A stretch of DNA of 64,000 bases from JBFMAI01 sp040755725 (GCA_040755725.1 JBFMAI010000035.1:1-64000), one strand, 5' to 3'. Counted from the first letter of the stretch, positions 1 through 8,098 are shown. The notes: a model not told the origin generated them from the letters alone. Numbers and translations are program-made.

Positions 1-44
1 TCGTCGGGCATGCGCCACTGCGGCGCGACTCCATTGTCGTCCAT
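1..44 (-). CDS. 5' end of a gene cut by the window edge
   Basis: Only the first 14 codons of a minus-strand gene are present (MDDNGVAPQWRMPD, then the window ends). The start is supported by a GAGGAGG ribosome-binding site about 7 nt upstream of the ATG at 44. The product cannot be identified from so few residues. It is co-oriented with aroC, whose stop lies about 80 nt upstream, so the two may share a transcript. Confidence 0.6.
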   Translation of the reverse strand, partial: MDDNGVAPQWRMPD

Positions 45-123
45 CCTTGGACCTCCTCGCTAAATCGGCAACCCCTTGCCGTCGCGAGGATTATACGCTC
101 AGAAACGGTTATGGGACAGGCCC

Positions 124-1311
124 TTAGTCGGAACTGCCCTTGGCCTGTCGGTCCGGGCCGGCGAGTCTGCGACGAGCCTGCTCGTATGCCGCGTACGCCG
201 CGCGCACCTCGTGCAGCGTGTCGCCGCCGAACTTCGCCAGCCACGCCCGCGCCAGCTCGAAGGCCACGACGTTCTCGACCACGACACTGGCCGCGGGAAC
301 CGCGCACACGTCGCTGCGCTCGTAAGCGCTGGGCTCCGGCTGCCCCGACTCCAGGTTGACGCTGGCCAAGCCGCGCCGCAGGGTGGCGATCGGCTTCATC
401 GCCGCGCGGACCACGACCGGCAGCCCGTTGGTCATGCCCCCTTCGATCCCGCCGGCGCGGTTCGTTCGCCGCGTGAATCCCGCGTTGTTCGTCCGCTGCT
501 CGGTCGCGTCCGTGTGCAGGGCGTCGTGGACTTCGCTTCCGCGGCGGCGGGCCGCTTCGAATCCCAGCCCAATCTCGACTCCCTTGATGCCCGGAATCGA
601 GCCGACAGCCTGCATCAGCCGGCCGTCGAGCCGCTCCGACCACGCCACACACGTTCCCAAGCCCGGCGGCAGGCCGAACGCACGAACCTCGACCACGCCG
701 CCGACCGTGTCGCCGTCCCCCGCTGCCGCCCGAATCGCCGCCCGCATCGGTTCGGCCGCAGCGGCGTCCGGCGTGTAGAGATCGTTGGCGTTGCGGCGGG
801 TCGTGAGGTCGGCGGGGTCGGCGTCTTCGAGAATGCTGGCGCGCGCGTGGGCAATCTCGACGACGAAGCCCACGCAGACCACGCCGAACTCCCGCAGCAA
901 GCACTTGGTGGCCGCGCCTGCCGCCACGCGCGCCGCCGTGTCGCGCGCCGACGCCCGCTCCAGCACGTCGCGGCAGTCCGTGGTCAGCCACTTCATGGCC
1001 CCCGCGAAGTCGGCATGGCCGGGCCGCGGGCGGTGGACCGGCGGGGCCGTATCGATCCGCACGTCGCGATTGCGGACTTGCAGCACCACGGGAGAGCCGA
1101 GCGTACGTCCCCGCCGCACGCCGCCGAGCACTTCGACGGCGTCGTGCTCGATCGCCATGCGTTCGCCGCGGCCGAAGCCGCCCTGCCGGCGTCGCAGCTC
1201 GGCGTTGATCAGGCCCACGTCGAGCGTGAGGCCGGCCGGCAAGCCCTCGATCAGGGCGATCAAGGCCGGACCGTGCGACTCGCCCGCGGTGCGATAAGTC
1301 AATTCGGCCAT
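124..1311 (-). CDS. aroC: Chorismate synthase
   Basis: Converts 5-enolpyruvylshikimate-3-phosphate to chorismate, the last step of the shikimate pathway, using reduced FMN; cytoplasmic. The 395-residue product has the family signatures in order: the N-terminal GESHG at residues 10-14, the RPGHADFAG region, DGDTVGG near the middle, and RTNRAGGIEGGMTNG, which resembles the Gram-positive-type sequence. Length is normal for the family. An open frame runs further upstream, but MAELTYRTAGESHG matches the usual N-terminus, so the ATG at 1311 is chosen. No other shikimate gene is adjacent. Confidence 0.96.
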   Translation of the reverse strand: MAELTYRTAGESHGPALIALIEGLPAGLTLDVGLINAELRRRQGGFGRGERMAIEHDAVEVLGGVRRGRTLGSPVVLQVRNRDVRIDTAPPVHRPRPGHADFAGAMKWLTTDCRDVLERASARDTAARVAAGAATKCLLREFGVVCVGFVVEIAHARASILEDADPADLTTRRNANDLYTPDAAAAEPMRAAIRAAAGDGDTVGGVVEVRAFGLPPGLGTCVAWSERLDGRLMQAVGSIPGIKGVEIGLGFEAARRRGSEVHDALHTDATEQRTNNAGFTRRTNRAGGIEGGMTNGLPVVVRAAMKPIATLRRGLASVNLESGQPEPSAYERSDVCAVPAASVVVENVVAFELARAWLAKFGGDTLHEVRAAYAAYEQARRRLAGPDRQAKGSSD

Positions 1312-1399
1312 GCGCGGTCCCACTTCGGCAACACGGACGATGGTAACGCACGCCGCGGAGCGACGGAACCGGCGAGGGACTCTGGAGCGCCCGTCAGCA

Positions 1400-1428
1400 C
1401 CCCGCACGCGAGTCGCGCGAGTGCGGGG
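1400..1428 (-). repeat. R1 palindromic repeat, copy 1
   Basis: CCCCGCAC and GTGCGGGG arms separated by 13 nt, with flanks like other R1 copies (GGCGCTCCAG on one side, CCACGCGCGTGG on the other). It differs from the usual 4-nt loop by an extra insertion. R1 copies are also annotated at 7.2, 8.0, 17.1, 30.5, 34.2 and 42.2 kb. Confidence 0.6.
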
Positions 1429-1709
1429 CCGATCGGCCGACCACGCGCGTGGCAGATTTCCGTGGGAGCGACAATCCGTCGCTTCAAAAACGGGAAAGGA
1501 GTGGGCCCTATGACCTCCGTCCATTCCTCGCGGGCCGGTAACCTCCCGGTGTGTCGGTCTTGCGGGGCGCCGTGCGCCCAATCTCGTAACGCTATCTTTT
1601 GCAATGACTTGGAGCAGCACTCCAAGCCCCGCAGGGCAGCGCGGGGCCCGGCGAGCAGCACTTTCCCGGAGGTCCAGTAATTTCCGACAAACGGCCCACC
1701 AAGAAGACG

Positions 1710-1739
1710 TTGACTGGCTGGCCGGCCGCGTGGTAGCAT
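1710..1739 (+). promoter_or_regulatory. Sigma70-like promoter for the 1840 gene
   Basis: TTGACT at 1710-1715, an 18-nt spacer, then TAGCAT at 1734-1739. It lies about 100 nt before the ATG at 1840 and is oriented toward it. Inference from hexamer match only. Confidence 0.4.
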
Positions 1740-1839
1740 ACCCTGTGAGGAGTTGGAGGAGCCCCTTTTTACTCTGTGGCCGTGTTGGCGGCCCAGGGGT
1801 TCCTATCCATACGAGGTTCAACTGGAGGAGGTGGACTCA

Positions 1840-2544
1840 ATGAGACTACTGGGACTGCTCGTGTGCGGGCTGGCCGTGAGTCTGGCCAGCGCGCAGATCT
1901 TCGACGACTTCAATCGTCCAGACGGTCGGGACCTGGGGCCGAACTGGAACAAGGTCGGCGGAGACTATTTCTTCATTCAGAACAACCAGGGACGCTGCGA
2001 CGGCGCCAACAAGTGGATGGACTGGGTCGGCACGCCGAACACCGAGCCGTACTACAACGTCGTCGCCTCGGTCGACATCTTCATCCCGGGAACGTCGCTG
2101 AACTACGTGGCACTGCGGACCGGCGTCGGGGCGACGGACGAGTTGTACATCAAGGTCCAGGCCCAGACCAGCACCGGCAAGTTCTCGCACATCGGTTTCT
2201 ACCACAAGGTCGGAACCGGGTTTGGCGCGTGGACCGGTGGCACGGGTTTCATGGCGATTCCCGCCGGCCAGGAGTTCAGCCAGGCCCGGATGACGACGTA
2301 TTTCAAGCCCGGCAACACGGATGTCCTGTATCTCGACATCGACACCGATTTCAATGGGACGCCGGAGTGGACTTATAGCAGCCCGGGCGTCAACAACATC
2401 GCGGCCAACCTCGGCTTCGGCGTTGGCATTGGTGGCTACGGTTTGGCCGGCGCCAATGCGGCCATCTTCGACAACTTCTCGGTTGTCCCGGAGCCCGCTT
2501 CGCTGGCTCTGCTGGCCGTCGTGACCTTGCTGCGTCGCCGCTAG
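1840..2544 (+). CDS. Secreted PEP-CTERM protein
   Basis: A 234-residue exported protein of unknown function. A signal peptide covers about residues 1-19, ending at ASA-Q. The middle is a beta-rich, Gly/Asn-rich domain starting FDDFNRPDG, the kind of opening seen in concanavalin-like (LamG-type) domains. The C-terminus is a PEP-CTERM sorting tail: VPEPAS, a hydrophobic run, then LLRRR. Such tails are removed by exosortase/archaeosortase-like enzymes in other bacteria; no exosortase gene is in this window. GGAGGAG about 9 nt upstream fixes the start at 1840 although the frame is open further upstream. A strong hairpin terminator follows. Confidence 0.85.
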   Translation: MRLLGLLVCGLAVSLASAQIFDDFNRPDGRDLGPNWNKVGGDYFFIQNNQGRCDGANKWMDWVGTPNTEPYYNVVASVDIFIPGTSLNYVALRTGVGATDELYIKVQAQTSTGKFSHIGFYHKVGTGFGAWTGGTGFMAIPAGQEFSQARMTTYFKPGNTDVLYLDIDTDFNGTPEWTYSSPGVNNIAANLGFGVGIGGYGLAGANAAIFDNFSVVPEPASLALLAVVTLLRRR

Positions 2545-2573
2545 AGCGAACGCATCCTGACCTCTGCAATCGA

Positions 2574-2608
2574 CGAGGCCGCCTGCTGGTCGGGCGGCCT
2601 CGTTGTTT
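2574..2608 (+). terminator. Intrinsic terminator after the PEP-CTERM gene
   Basis: Perfect 10-bp stem (CGAGGCCGCC / GGCGGCCTCG, 2574-2583 with 2593-2602) followed by TTGTTT. Confidence 0.8.
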
Positions 2609-2702
2609 GCGCGGCGGTTCCAGCGGCCGCCGGCGTCTGTCGCGACCGGCGTCGGGCGATTATGATCCCCGGCAATCCGTGGGCCCCAAAAAGGAGCAGG
2701 CC

Positions 2703-2933
2703 ATGCCGGACAGCGTGTACAAAGTCATCGAGCTGGTGGGCACAAGCCCGAAATCGTGGGAAGACGCCGCCCGCAACGCGGTCGAGACCGCCGCCAAGAC
2801 CGTCCATGACCTGCGGGTGGCCGAGGTCAAGGACCTGGACCTCAAGGTCGAGGACAACAAGGTCGTCGCTTACCGCGCGCGGGTAACCCTCTCATTCAAA
2901 TATGAGCGCGAGCCGAAACCCGGCCGGAAGTAG
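2703..2933 (+). CDS. Dodecin family flavin-binding protein
   Basis: A 76-residue protein matching the dodecin fold. The opening VYKVIELVGTSPKSWEDAA and the later DLRVAEVKDLDLKVED and YRARVTLSFKYE segments are the diagnostic features. Dodecins form hollow dodecamers that bind flavin or CoA and are thought to buffer free flavin. The start is set by AAGGAG at 2691-2696. It is transcribed alone, between a terminator and a convergent minus-strand gene. Full length for the family, apart from a short basic tail. Confidence 0.93.
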   Translation: MPDSVYKVIELVGTSPKSWEDAARNAVETAAKTVHDLRVAEVKDLDLKVEDNKVVAYRARVTLSFKYEREPKPGRK

Positions 2934-2966
2934 CCGGCCGACTGGGAGCGGGGCGGCGGACTTGGC

Positions 2967-3000
2967 GCGCGGGCCGTCGCCAAGCGGCAACGGCCCGCGC
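2967..3000. terminator. Hairpin between convergent genes
   Basis: Near-perfect 15-bp stem (2967-2981 with 2986-3000, 4-nt loop) lying between the stop codons of the dodecin gene (+) and the dockerin gene (-). No T-run follows on either strand, so it may be a Rho-type or bidirectional stop, or just a stable hairpin. Confidence 0.4.
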
Positions 3001-3010
3001 CGGTCGTCGT

Positions 3011-3760
3011 CTACGGGCTGGTGAGCAGGGCCACGAACGGGTTGATGTCGCCGAAGTCAACCCAGCCGTCGAGGTTGATGTCGGCGGCGCAGCGCTGCTC
3101 GACCGTGGCTTGGCCGGGCTGCAACAGCACCTGCACGAAAGGGTTGATGTCGCCGAAATCCACGCGGCTGTCACCGCTGACGTCGCCCGTGACACACTCG
3201 GTGATGCCGAAGATCATCGGGAACGGCACGGACGCGGCGTAGCCGGTGCCGCCGGTGTCCACAAGGCGGAACATCGCCCGCCAATGGACTTTCAGGCCGT
3301 AGAGCGGCTCGAAGTTGGGGTACCGCGAGTTGATGTGCCAGATCAGGTGACTGTGCACGCTGCCGGGCGTCGTGCCGAGGTACGCGCGTTCGCCGGGGTT
3401 CATGTAGGGGCGGAGTTGCACGTCCCACACGACGAGCGCCGGGTCGAGGCTCACGATTTCGAGCCACAGTGTCGCCCCGGACGCGAAGGGATAGCAGTCG
3501 TTCTCCGGGTCGGGGCTCTCGATATCGTCAAAACCGGGGTTGTTGCTGGTCCAGCCGAAGAACAACGGCCCGCCGGCCTCTTCCAGCACGACGACCGACG
3601 CGGGTGACCCGTCGGGCACGAACCCGCGCGGGCTGATTTTCAGTTGTCCCGCCGACGACACCGCCAGCCACAAGTCGCCGGCGTGCGGCTGGGCCGATGT
3701 CGTAATGGTCGCGGCCATCGACACGACCACGGCCAACCAAAGCCAAGTTCGATTGCGCAT
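3011..3760 (-). CDS. Secreted protein with C-terminal dockerin-like repeats
   Basis: 249 residues. A signal peptide covers about 1-23 (cleavage near TSA-Q). Residues about 195-249 carry two Ca-binding dockerin-like repeats, GDVSGDSRVDFGDINPFV and ADINLDGWVDFGDINPFV. The core (about 25-190) is clearly related to the upstream neighbour at 3840-4424. Both contain W.(S/G)N.PGF, then GA.(I/L).LE..SL, an H.H/I.W motif, and FRLVD/FLVRD..G.TGY...PF. The two therefore look like duplicated cores with different C-terminal anchors. The start at 3760 has GGAG upstream. It is probably the last gene of a four-gene minus-strand cluster. Substrate unknown. Confidence 0.85.
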   Translation of the reverse strand: MRNRTWLWLAVVVSMAATITTSAQPHAGDLWLAVSSAGQLKISPRGFVPDGSPASVVVLEEAGGPLFFGWTSNNPGFDDIESPDPENDCYPFASGATLWLEIVSLDPALVVWDVQLRPYMNPGERAYLGTTPGSVHSHLIWHINSRYPNFEPLYGLKVHWRAMFRLVDTGGTGYAASVPFPMIFGITECVTGDVSGDSRVDFGDINPFVQVLLQPGQATVEQRCAADINLDGWVDFGDINPFVALLTSP

Positions 3761-3839
3761 GAGGATTCTCCGTCGCAAGGGCCCGGCCCGGCCCCGCGCG
3801 GCCAGGCGGCCGGCGTGGGGCCGATGCCGGAGTGTGTTC

Positions 3840-4424
3840 TCACCCGCGACGCCGCAGGTGAACCAAAGCCGCCAAGGCCAACAACAATGCACTGGCGGGC
3901 TCGGGAATGAACGTCAGGCCAAACGGCGCCGCGGGGCCGTAGCCGGTCGTGCCAAGGTCACGCACCAGGAACAAGCCTTCGGCCGGGTTAAGCAGCGGGT
4001 CGGGATTCACTGTCCGGTCGATGATCCACAACCCATGAATGTGCAGCTCATGGCCGCCGAGCACCCAGCGGCTGCCGACCTGGAGCTCGTTGAAGGTGTG
4101 GTCGAACATGCGCAGACCGTTGCTGAGGCTGAGCACCTCCAACTCGATCAGGGCGCCGGGGTCGAGCTTCCAGAAGTCCTCGCCCGGCTCGTCCTCCTCC
4201 AACGCCTCGAACCCCGGCATGTTCCCACTCCAGCCCGGGATGGGCGCTCCCGGCGCGGTCGGTTCGAGGACCGCGGGCTCCTGCGGGGCCTCCACCTTCA
4301 GCACCATCTGCGACGATCGGCCGATGACCACATCGTGATGGTGGTGCGGCTGCGCCAGCGCCGTCACCGGAAGCGCCGCCAAAACCAGCGTGGCGAGTAA
4401 CGCGTAATGCGTAATACGAATCAT
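3840..4424 (-). CDS. Secreted His-rich PEP-CTERM protein
   Basis: 194 residues. A signal peptide (about 1-24, ALA-Q) is followed at once by QPHHHH, a possible metal-binding stretch. The core is homologous to the next gene (3011-3760). It ends in a PEP-CTERM tail (IPEPAS, hydrophobic run, LRRRG). GGAGG about 9 nt upstream of 4424 supports the start. The pairing with a dockerin-tailed paralogue, a pseudopilin and a His/Cys membrane protein suggests one locus for a surface structure or metal handling; this is inference. Confidence 0.85.
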   Translation of the reverse strand: MIRITHYALLATLVLAALPVTALAQPHHHHDVVIGRSSQMVLKVEAPQEPAVLEPTAPGAPIPGWSGNMPGFEALEEDEPGEDFWKLDPGALIELEVLSLSNGLRMFDHTFNELQVGSRWVLGGHELHIHGLWIIDRTVNPDPLLNPAEGLFLVRDLGTTGYGPAAPFGLTFIPEPASALLLALAALVHLRRRG

Positions 4425-4483
4425 CTGTGTGATCCTCCGGAGAGCACGACCCGGCGCGGTACCAACAAGGGTGCGTACGCAGC

Positions 4484-5296
4484 CTACTTCGCTACCTCCG
4501 GGTCGTATTTGTTGTAGAACCACGAGAGCCGACCCTGTAACGGATCGCTCCCGTTAACATCGATCAGATACGTCTGTTCGAAACGAAACGCCTCGGCGTG
4601 CCCATCGACCAGCAGGTAGTTCGCCCGGCCGGCGTGCCGCGCCAAAGCGACCTGCTTGCCGGCGATCTGCCGGGGCGTGCCGGCGAACCACAACTCGGGG
4701 TGGACGTGGTCCGCGGTCGCGTACTCCCCGTCCTCGGCCAGCTCCACAAAGCAGATCGTCGTCGTGGGCCGCGTGATGCGGCCGAGGCGGGTGAACGTCT
4801 GCGTCTTGCCGGTGGCGCGCGGGTCGTCCGCGACCAGGTAGTAGTTGCTCGCATAGCTCGTCTGCCGCCACAACGGCTGGCCGTGTCCGTCGGTGCGCGG
4901 CTGGCCGTACCACGGGCTCATGTCGGCGGGGCAACGCCGAATGTCGCGCACCTCACCTTGGAGCCTCGCCTCCGACCCGCTGCCGAGCACCTCGCCGCCG
5001 CGCCGGGCGTAGAACTCCGCCAGCGTGTTGATCCAGCTCTGCGCCGGGTTCGACTCCCCGCCGTGCAGGTAGCCGAACGACGGAAACGCGTCCTGGTTGT
5101 GCTGCGCATAGAGCTGCACCGCCAGACCCAGCGAACGCAGGTTGGACAGGCAGACCGTGGCCTTGGCGTGCTGCCGCGCCTGCCCAAGGGCCGGCAGCAG
5201 GACCGCCGTCAGAACGGCAATGATCGCCACCACGACGAGCAGTTCGATGAGCGTGAAGCCGCGCGGCGGCGCGCGGCGCGTGCGGTCACCAGGCAT
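4484..5296 (-). CDS. Pseudopilin-like protein (prepilin N-terminus)
   Basis: 270 residues. A short basic leader ends RGFTLIELLVVVAIIAVLTAVLLPAL, a type IV prepilin/pseudopilin processing site (cut after Gly, N-methylated Phe). It continues with ARQHAKATVCLSNLRSLG, typical of planctomycete pseudopilins. Near the C-terminus is H-A-G-R-A-N-Y-L-L-V-D-G-H, the H-x9-DG-type signature of these families. The start at 5296 has GGAGG. These proteins are inserted in the inner membrane and are thought to assemble through type II/IV pilus machinery. It lies between the 5351 and 3840 genes on the same strand. Confidence 0.88.
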   Translation of the reverse strand: MPGDRTRRAPPRGFTLIELLVVVAIIAVLTAVLLPALGQARQHAKATVCLSNLRSLGLAVQLYAQHNQDAFPSFGYLHGGESNPAQSWINTLAEFYARRGGEVLGSGSEARLQGEVRDIRRCPADMSPWYGQPRTDGHGQPLWRQTSYASNYYLVADDPRATGKTQTFTRLGRITRPTTTICFVELAEDGEYATADHVHPELWFAGTPRQIAGKQVALARHAGRANYLLVDGHAEAFRFEQTYLIDVNGSDPLQGRLSWFYNKYDPEVAK

Positions 5297-5350
5297 GGGT
5301 TGACCTCCACCGGGTTGGCAGATGACCCGACCACTCGGGTCGGGTGCCGG

Positions 5351-5701
5351 CTACGCGGTGAAGGTTGGCGGGGGAGCGCGGGCCCAGTGCGGGGCGTCCG
5401 ACTCGACGGCCACACATTCAGCGGGTGAAGTGCGGAACGACAGCGCGGGAGCGGCGAGGGCCGCCGCCGGCAGTAGCGGAAGTCCCGCGGTCGTTAGCGT
5501 GCTGACCACGCACAGCGAGCACTCGTGCTGAGGCGCGGATGAGCACTCATCCGGCGGGCGGGCGGCGGCGGTCGGCTGGGGCGTCGGAGCGGAACAGGAG
5601 GAGTTCGGCGCGTGGTGGTGCCAGATCGAGATTGGCACCACCAGCGTGGGGCCGAGCACGCCCAGCGCCAACAACACTCCCCAAGGCCGTCTTGTGGTCA
5701 T
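5351..5701 (-). CDS. Small His/Cys-rich membrane protein
   Basis: 116 residues, not identified. It has an N-terminal hydrophobic segment, then WHHHAPNSSC and HECSLCVV, and a second hydrophobic Ala/Leu-rich stretch. The HHH...CxxC pattern recalls small copper-associated proteins of the DUF2946 type, but identity is uncertain. It is first in a minus-strand cluster of four genes. A 15-bp palindrome sits about 36 nt upstream and overlaps a possible -10. Confidence 0.6.
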   Translation of the reverse strand: MTTRRPWGVLLALGVLGPTLVVPISIWHHHAPNSSCSAPTPQPTAAARPPDECSSAPQHECSLCVVSTLTTAGLPLLPAAALAAPALSFRTSPAECVAVESDAPHWARAPPPTFTA

Positions 5702-5736
5702 GCTTGGTTCCGACCAGCCCGTAAGGCCGCGCGGGA

Positions 5737-5751
5737 TAATACGACGTATTA
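5737..5751 (-). promoter_or_regulatory. 7-1-7 palindromic operator candidate
   Basis: TAATACG-A-CGTATTA, a perfect inverted repeat with 7-nt arms and 1-nt centre, 36 nt upstream of the 5701 start. On the minus strand a -10-like TATTAT overlaps it. The 7-1-7 spacing is that of Fur/Zur-family operators, although the arm sequence does not match the well-known boxes I recall. Confidence 0.5.
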
Positions 5752-5942
5752 CGTTCTCATTGTACGCGGTCCCATACGGATATCAAGTGCCTTATCGGCG
5801 GCGGACGTGGTTGGGTTGATTTCGGCGTGCAGCGCGGCCTAGAACCTCGTGAGGGTACCGGCGCCGCCGTGCGCCGTCGTGTCCACGTTGGGCCACCCTC
5901 GTTCTACTCCATTCGTGTCCTCGTTCTCCTTGGGAGGGGACG

Positions 5943-6518
5943 ATGCGCGCTTCAACGCTTCTACGGTCGGTTGCGATTACCGTTGCCCTCGGCGTTCTGG
6001 CCGGCGCGAGTGCCGGCACGATCGCCACGTTTGCGGACCCGTCGCCTAGTGGGGCCGAGCCGCTGTTTCTGCTGGACGGCTTCAGCTTCACCGGGGAGTG
6101 GACCAAGCCGGGCTTGACGCTCGTGATGCCCATCACCAGCCAGGTCTACCCCAACGCCACCTTCCAAATGACCCCGCTCACTTGGAATGGGACGACGGGG
6201 CTGTCCGGCGGGACGCTCACGTTCTACGATGCCAGCCAGACGCTGGTGCTCCAGATCGACTTCGACGCGGCGTGGTACTTCGGGCCATTCGGCTTCGGGT
6301 CGAGCGACTTGGCGGGCCAGGCCGTCACGATGTCGGGCCCCGGAGTTCCGGGCGGGCTGTACGAAGAGGCGTTCGCGTTCAGCTTCGCCAACCAGCGTAC
6401 GACGCCGACGGGGTTTACGTGGACCGCCAGCTTCACTTCGTCGGCAATCCCGGAGCCGACCAGCCTCCTGCTGCTCGGACTAGGGCTGGGCCAGTTGGTG
6501 CGCCGCCGCGTCCGGTAG
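5943..6518 (+). CDS. Secreted PEP-CTERM protein
   Basis: 191 residues: signal peptide (about 1-24, ending ASA-G), a beta-rich middle with no recognised domain, and a C-terminal IPEPTS, hydrophobic Leu run and VRRRVR sorting tail. The start has GGGAGGGG upstream. It diverges from the 5701 gene, and the intergenic palindrome could act on both. Function unknown. Confidence 0.82.
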   Translation: MRASTLLRSVAITVALGVLAGASAGTIATFADPSPSGAEPLFLLDGFSFTGEWTKPGLTLVMPITSQVYPNATFQMTPLTWNGTTGLSGGTLTFYDASQTLVLQIDFDAAWYFGPFGFGSSDLAGQAVTMSGPGVPGGLYEEAFAFSFANQRTTPTGFTWTASFTSSAIPEPTSLLLLGLGLGQLVRRRVR

Positions 6519-6825
6519 TGGTGGCGTTATCAGTCTGAAGCTGCCCGGCGCTTCGCGGGAGGCCGCGCTCGAGACTGAAGGCTGGATGTCGCGGGCATGA
6601 GTTCGACCGACGATAGGTCGTTGCCGCTGGGTTCCTGAAGATCGCTGCCAAAATCTGTTTAAAAAGGGTATTGGTTTTCCATTTACAGTGCGTTGACGCT
6701 TGGTCTGATAACGCTTCACGGCGAGTTGCTGCTGGTTCGGTATCGCTCCCAGAACTCGGACCTCGCGGGTCGAAAAATCTTTTGAATTGGGTGAGATTTC
6801 CACTAGCCGACCGGAAATTTTCGCC

Positions 6826-6907
6826 TATACTATATGTGTCCGAGCGGCGAGCGGTACGTACAGGTTTCCCCCCCGGCCTGTCGGCCCCCCGCTCGGGCAC
6901 TTTTTTT
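6826..6907 (+). ncRNA. Candidate ~70-nt small RNA with terminator
   Basis: A -10-like TATACT (6826-6831) follows AT-rich DNA. A 12-bp closing stem (6836-6847 with 6889-6900, one G-U) begins at the likely start site, and the RNA ends in T7 (6901-6907). Inside are an ACAGG/CCTGT mini-stem and two C-rich loops. The closing stem plus U-tract is a good intrinsic terminator. No good -35 hexamer is seen. It could instead be a stand-alone terminator, but no gene ends just before it. Confidence 0.4.
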
Positions 6908-7211
6908 GGCAGTGGTCACGCCAACACTCAGGGCGTGATCGGGGAGTGCGAAAGGCCATCGGCTTCGTGACTCCCCCGCCGACTCGATCCCTCGAGTCGG
7001 GCTCAGCACAACCGATTACGCGGGAACAAGAAGCACCGCACGCCGGTCCAACCGAGTGCGGAGACAACTGAATACGCGCGACTGGCGCTGAAGCTTGTTG
7101 TGTGCCGGTCGCTACGGACTCCCCCTCCTCTCCTCCAAGCGTGGACCGGGCATCCGCACGGGTGCTCGGTCCGTGCCTTTTGATTCAACCTTCGCGCTTC
7201 TTCGGCGCCCG

Positions 7212-7275
7212 TGCGTTCGCACGCCAGTGCGGGGCCAAGCGGCCCACCCCTCGCGTGGTCGGTTCTGCCAGCGAT
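7212..7275 (-). repeat. R1 palindromic repeat, copy 2
   Basis: Read on the minus strand it matches the 42.2-kb copy closely over about 55 nt, including CAGAACC..CCACG, GGTGGGCCGC and CCCCGCACTGGCGTGCG. Located just downstream of the PAP2 gene stop. Confidence 0.7.
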
Positions 7276-7277
7276 TC

Positions 7278-7964
7278 TCACGGGTGAGAGGATGCGTTGA
7301 ACACGTCCTGCGCGCTGTCGCCGCGCTCGTAGAACTTCGCGCCCAGCAACCGCACGCAGCCGTACACGACCGCCGCTCCCAGGGCATAGCCCGCGATCAC
7401 GTCCGACAGGAAGTGCATCCGCAGCACGACGCGCTCCAGACCCATCAGCACGAGCCACACGTAGAACACCCATCGCAACCGCGGGAAGTAGATCGCCAGC
7501 AGCAGCGCGAACACCGTCGCTCCCGCCGTGTGACCCGACGGAAACGCGTCGGCGTACTTGGCCGCCGACAGCGGCTCGAAGTGAAACGGCCCTTGCTCGG
7601 CCAGCGGCCGCGTCCGCCCGATCAGCCACTTCAGCAGGTGCAGAATTGGCAGATGCCCCAGCAGCGGCACCAGGAACCCGACGTACAGCCGCCGGCGATT
7701 CGGAAAGACGCTCAGAATCGCCAGGATGACACACGCCGGCGCCAGACCCTTGAGCAAGCCGATCGCCTGTTCGAGCCCCGGACGCACCGTCTCGGCCGTC
7801 AGCCCCGCGACTACCCAGCGATCAAGCGGGATGGTCAGTAGGGCCAGCGCTGCCGCCGCGCCCACGCCGCCCCAGCGGGCCCGCACGGCGCGGGCCGTCG
7901 CCGGCCCGTCGGCCGCGTGCGGCGGTGCCGGCTCGGACGCGGAATGTCGTTCCTCGTGGGCCAT
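7278..7964 (-). CDS. PAP2-family membrane phosphatase
   Basis: 228 residues, predicted inner-membrane phosphatidic acid phosphatase type 2/undecaprenyl pyrophosphate phosphatase-like. The three acid-phosphatase motifs are present: KWLIGRTRP (112-120, K-x6-RP), PSGH (142-145), and R178-x5-H184-x3-D188. The third usually starts with Ser-Arg and here reads Glu-Arg. Several hydrophobic segments surround them. No clear ribosome-binding site precedes the ATG at 7964. Substrate is likely a lipid phosphate or pyrophosphate, not determinable here. Confidence 0.88.
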   Translation of the reverse strand: MAHEERHSASEPAPPHAADGPATARAVRARWGGVGAAAALALLTIPLDRWVVAGLTAETVRPGLEQAIGLLKGLAPACVILAILSVFPNRRRLYVGFLVPLLGHLPILHLLKWLIGRTRPLAEQGPFHFEPLSAAKYADAFPSGHTAGATVFALLLAIYFPRLRWVFYVWLVLMGLERVVLRMHFLSDVIAGYALGAAVVYGCVRLLGAKFYERGDSAQDVFNASSHP

Positions 7965-7993
7965 CGTGGGCGATCATAGAGCGCTTATCCGAA

Positions 7994-8014
7994 CCCCGCA
8001 CGCCAGCGGGGGGG
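7994..8014 (-). repeat. R1 palindromic repeat, copy 3
   Basis: Core CCCCGCACGCCAGCGGGGGG, preceded by ATCCGAA as in other R1 copies (read as TTCGGAT on the minus strand). It lies between the divergent PAP2 and ffh genes. Confidence 0.6.
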
Positions 8015-8070
8015 TGCGGCGAGTGGCATGGCCGCGGCTTTGCGGCCGTGCCGCGCCCTCTCGGAACACG

Positions 8071-8098
8071 GCATGTCCGCCCAAGGCCGCGGACATGC
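8071..8098. repeat. Perfect 10-bp inverted repeat upstream of ffh
   Basis: GCATGTCCGC, 8-nt spacer, GCGGACATGC. It lies about 100 nt upstream of ffh. No T-run. Could be a protein-binding site or part of another dispersed repeat. Confidence 0.4.

Larger units (their letters stand above)
1312..1839. other. 528-nt intergenic region
   Basis: No convincing gene on either strand. It holds a copy of the GC-rich palindromic repeat R1 (core 1400-1428) and a promoter-like pair of hexamers shortly before the following PEP-CTERM gene. A reading frame through 1510-1680 has two Cys-x2-Cys-like spots but no start context, and it is probably chance. Confidence 0.6.
6519..7277. other. 759-nt intergenic region
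   Basis: No protein gene found. The part from 6640 to 6840 is locally AT-richer than the genome and leads into a -10-like TATACT and a compact hairpin RNA ending in T7. Beyond it are a perfect 9-bp hairpin at 6979-7000 (CCGACTCGA/TCGAGTCGG, loop TCCC, no T-run) and an R1 repeat at 7212-7275. Confidence 0.6.

Noticed and set aside
76..1680. 534-residue plus-strand open frame over aroC
   Set aside because: It is the antisense shadow of aroC; the translation is Arg/Ala-rich with no domain signal, while the minus strand shows chorismate synthase motifs.
6979..7000. Perfect 9-bp hairpin CCGACTCGA/TCGAGTCGG as terminator
   Set aside because: No T-run on either strand and no gene ending nearby; kept only as part of the intergenic description.
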